Under the pieces are notes generated by a model. The model was not told where the DNA came from. It ran no database searches and saw nothing but the letters and a program-made list of their open reading frames with translations. This document shows, piece by piece, positions 61,805 to 64,000 of a stretch of 64,000 nt of DNA; positions within the stretch are counted from its first letter, which is position 1, and every line of letters starts with the position of its first letter. Origin of the DNA: Mixta intestinalis (GTDB lineage Bacteria > Pseudomonadota > Gammaproteobacteria > Enterobacterales > Enterobacteriaceae). The stretch spans positions 4,464,001-4,528,000 of the forward strand of contig NZ_CP028271.1 in assembly GCF_009914055.1 (NCBI RefSeq), written 5' to 3'. A program made the translations under genes and the position numbers.

Positions 61805-64000
61805 ACGCTGGCTGGGCGCGGTTGTGATGCTGAATTTCCACCTCGGCGTCGTAGATCACCAGCGGCGGCACCGAGTCGGCGCAGGGCGCGGCGTTTACGA
61901 TGTTACCGCCGATGGTGGCGCGGTTACGCAGCTGCAAAGAGCCGATGGTATTACAGGCGGTGACCAGCAGCGGATACATTTCCTGAACCGTGCTTTGCGC
62001 CGTCAGGTCGCTGAAGCAGACGCCAGCGCCGATGCGCAAGCCGCCTTCCTGAGTCATCTCAATCACTTTCAGTTCCGGCACGCTGGAAATATCGACCAGC
62101 GGCAGCGGGGCGCTTGCCAGACGGGCCTGTACCAGCACATCCGTACCGCCAGCAATAGGACGTGCGGTGCCGTCTGCCAGCATAGCGAGCGCTTCATTCA
62201 GCGAGGTGGCGCGTTGAACCTGAAGCGTATTCAGGCGCAGCACCTGTTTTTTCTCGCCGGATTCCAGCATGGCTTCACTCTGGCGTTCCGGTTTTTTCAG
62301 CGCGTAGCCCAGTTTCACCTGTTCCAGCGTCATCGGGATGGCGTAGTTACGGCGGCCAATAGCGAAGCTGAGGGCGTTGTTCAGTGCCGCCGCGCCCAGC
62401 TCCAGCACCGGCTCACCCAGCACTTTCGCACCGAACGGCCCGGCTTTATCGTGATTTTCTACCGCCACGATATCGAGCGACGGCATATCTTTAATGGTCG
62501 GCATCAGATAGGTATCGAAGTTCTCGGATTTCACTTCGCCCTGTTCGATATTGAACTCTTCCAGCATGCCGTAGCCGATCATACCCTGCGCAACGCCGCC
62601 GCAGACCTGGCCTTCGAAACCAACTTTGTTAATCACCTTACCAACGTCATGTACCGCCGTGACGTGGTTCACCTGAATTTTACCGGTACGGGTATCGACG
62701 GAGATATCGGCGATCTGACAGCCATACACCCAGGTGAAATAGGGGTTACCGGTGCCTTTTTCTTCGTCCCAGTGAATATCGGGGGCAACGTGCCAGCCGT
62801 AGGCGGAGAGGTTAGCGCCGGTGGCTTTGGTAATGGTGACCGCCTGCTCGAAGGTGATACGGTTATAGGGGTGACGGCGGTTAAAGACTTTGCCGTTTTC
62901 CCAAATCAACTCTTCCGGATCTTTGATATCCAGCTGTTCGGTCAGGGCGTCGGTGATGCGTTTTTTCAGCACGTTAGCCGCGCTCAGAATCGCCTGGCCG
63001 CCCATCAGCGTACCACGCGAGGCGACGGTAGAACCGCCATCGGCGATCATCGCGGTGGCCGGTTCCGTGAAGCTGACCTGATCCAGACCGATGCCAAACG
63101 CCTCGGCGGCGATAAGCGACATGGTGGTTTGCAGGCCCTGACCATTCTCAGATACGGAGGTAGAAATATTTACGCTGCCATCGGCGTTGATCTGAATCAG
63201 CGCGGAGGAGGCGTCGAGGCCTTCAGCACCCAGCGAGCAACCACGGTGGCTGATGGCGAAGCCGATACCGTGTTTCACCGGGCCGCCAGCGGCGTTTAAT
63301 TTCGCGTAGTGTTCACGTTTGGCAATAAATTCCGCCTTGCCGATCGCTTTAAACATCACCTCTTCGGCGGAGACGGTATGGTCGGTCATCGGCTGACCGG
63401 CGATGCTGATATCGTTCTGGCGCAGGATATTGCGTACGCGTAGCTCAACAGGTGAAAGGCCCAGCGCTTCGGCTACTTCATCCATCAGGCCTTCGTTGGC
63501 GAAAATAACCTGCGGTGCGCCGAAGCCGCGATAGGCGGAGGTGTAGTTGTTGTTAGTGTACACACCGGTAACGTCGATGCGCACGTTAGGGATATTGTAC
63601 GGGCCAGCTGCCTGCACCGAACTACGCCAGGTCACAAACGCAGTCTGTCCGGCATAGCTGCCGCCGTCGGCCAGGATATCAATTTTGATCGCCTGGATGC
63701 GGGCATCGTCGTCCAGACCGATCTTGTACTTCATGGTGTAAGGGTGGCGCTTGTAGCTTTCGCGCATCGACTGTTCGCGGTTATAGGTGATTTTCACCGG
63801 ACGTGAGGTCAGCCAGGTCATCAGCGCTGCACGGCAGGAGAGGTGGTCGATGATGTCATCTTTACCGCCAAAAGAGCCGCCGAGAATCGAGCGTTTGACG
63901 TTAACTTTTGACTGCGGCAGGCCAAGATAGCGCGCAACGAAACCACGTACACGGTGCGCGTTCTGGATAGAACCATAAACAGTCATAATCTGTTCGTTAG
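61617..64000 (-). CDS. Molybdenum hydroxylase large subunit fused to FAD domain, partial at right edge, frameshifted near 61810
   Basis: This is a xanthine-dehydrogenase-type molybdopterin subunit. Reading enters from beyond 64000 in the order NEQIMTVYGSIQN. Active-site blocks are ILGGSFGGKDD, SAYRGFGAPQ, SENGQGLQTT and GAKVLGEPVLELG, the last with the catalytic glutamate position. After about YALKKPERQ (near 62290) the same frame passes without a stop into a CoxM-like FAD domain (PIAGGTDVLVQARL, IGSLQLRNRATIGGNIVNAAPCAD). After AEVEIQHHNRAQ the frame leaves the family sequence, and the true continuation is at 61367-61804. It is first of the visible operon with the Fe-S subunit and mocA. The substrate is probably a purine such as xanthine or urate. 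Confidence 0.85.
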   Translation of the reverse strand, partial: NEQIMTVYGSIQNAHRVRGFVARYLGLPQSKVNVKRSILGGSFGGKDDIIDHLSCRAALMTWLTSRPVKITYNREQSMRESYKRHPYTMKYKIGLDDDARIQAIKIDILADGGSYAGQTAFVTWRSSVQAAGPYNIPNVRIDVTGVYTNNNYTSAYRGFGAPQVIFANEGLMDEVAEALGLSPVELRVRNILRQNDISIAGQPMTDHTVSAEEVMFKAIGKAEFIAKREHYAKLNAAGGPVKHGIGFAISHRGCSLGAEGLDASSALIQINADGSVNISTSVSENGQGLQTTMSLIAAEAFGIGLDQVSFTEPATAMIADGGSTVASRGTLMGGQAILSAANVLKKRITDALTEQLDIKDPEELIWENGKVFNRRHPYNRITFEQAVTITKATGANLSAYGWHVAPDIHWDEEKGTGNPYFTWVYGCQIADISVDTRTGKIQVNHVTAVHDVGKVINKVGFEGQVCGGVAQGMIGYGMLEEFNIEQGEVKSENFDTYLMPTIKDMPSLDIVAVENHDKAGPFGAKVLGEPVLELGAAALNNALSFAIGRRNYAIPMTLEQVKLGYALKKPERQSEAMLESGEKKQVLRLNTLQVQRATSLNEALAMLADGTARPIAGGTDVLVQARLASAPLPLVDISSVPELKVIEMTQEGGLRIGAGVCFSDLTAQSTVQEMYPLLVTACNTIGSLQLRNRATIGGNIVNAAPCADSVPPLVIYDAEVEIQHHNRAQPAYAAEQIHHRRLPHGAESGRSTDCGYSAAALPQQPSATALPATGTTQRAEHHPSEHYRSVRAG

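Noticed and set aside
61782..63299. 505-codon plus-strand open frame
   Set aside because: It is antisense to the molybdenum hydroxylase gene. No ribosome-binding site or recognisable domain.
1..64000. CRISPR arrays, tRNA or rRNA genes, insertion sequences
   Set aside because: No regularly spaced repeats, no cloverleaf-like sequences and no transposase or integrase frames were recognised while reading the window.

Overview
The window is chromosomal DNA from a member of the Enterobacterales. About twenty genes read as close relatives of E. coli, Salmonella or Klebsiella genes (ygeW-ygeX-ygeY-hyuA-yqeA, ygeV, ygfK, ssnA, uacT-like, fdhF, mocA, citC, citX, ybhH-like, ynfM-like). The gene order matches none of those genomes exactly and the genus cannot be fixed from the sequence alone. 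Nearly all of the window is accessory catabolism plus one defence island. No rRNA, tRNA, CRISPR array or complete insertion sequence was seen.

Layout. (1) 1-5200: a minus-strand operon (PrpF/YbhH-like isomerase, YnfM-like MFS carrier, FAH-fold hydrolase, citC running off the left edge) with a divergent LysR regulator. It looks like a citrate-lyase-type pathway for a tricarboxylate or related acid. (2) 5200-12700: small ORFs, a DcuC-like carrier with an AbgA-like amidohydrolase, an aldonolactone-oxidase-like flavoprotein overlapping a family 8 glycosyltransferase, small hypotheticals and an isolated citX. (3) 12.9-24.1 kb: a sugar or sugar-acid catabolic locus. A LacI-type regulator, a seven-gene minus operon (FGGY kinase, fucose-isomerase-like protein, MFS carrier, enolase-superfamily dehydratase, SDR, DHDPS-type aldolase, HbpS/GlcG-like protein) and a divergent MHS-family carrier are tied together by three copies of a 16-bp operator, GCTAAYTCGARTTAGY. 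(4) 24.2-35.0 kb: a defence island with AT-rich edges. It holds a possible PD-(D/E)xK protein, a type III restriction-modification pair (mod-res) and a 1200-residue Upf1/DNA2-type helicase fused to a phospholipase-D nuclease domain, the layout of the single-protein type II Mokosh system.

(5) 35.0-42.3 kb: a basic or D-amino-acid locus: fold-III PLP decarboxylase (like Salmonella DokD), GadC-like antiporter, fold-III racemase and a second permease. A sigma-54 promoter lies in front of the operon and a divergent PAS/AAA+ activator lies next to it. (6) 42.3-64.0 kb: an anaerobic purine-degradation island: selenocysteine formate dehydrogenase H, an overlooked 44-residue membrane ORF, a urate/xanthine permease, ssnA, ygfK, a YqeB/XdhC-like accessory factor, the yqeA-hyuA-ygeY-ygeX-ygeW operon, the activator ygeV, mocA, and a molybdenum hydroxylase whose Fe-S subunit is separate. 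Its Mo and FAD domains share one reading frame that is broken by an apparent 4-bp duplication. Sigma-54-type promoter matches precede uacT, ygfK, the YqeB-like gene and, more weakly, ygeW, so YgeV probably coordinates the island.

Functional statements rest on motif recognition and remembered family sequences. No database search or structure prediction was run.
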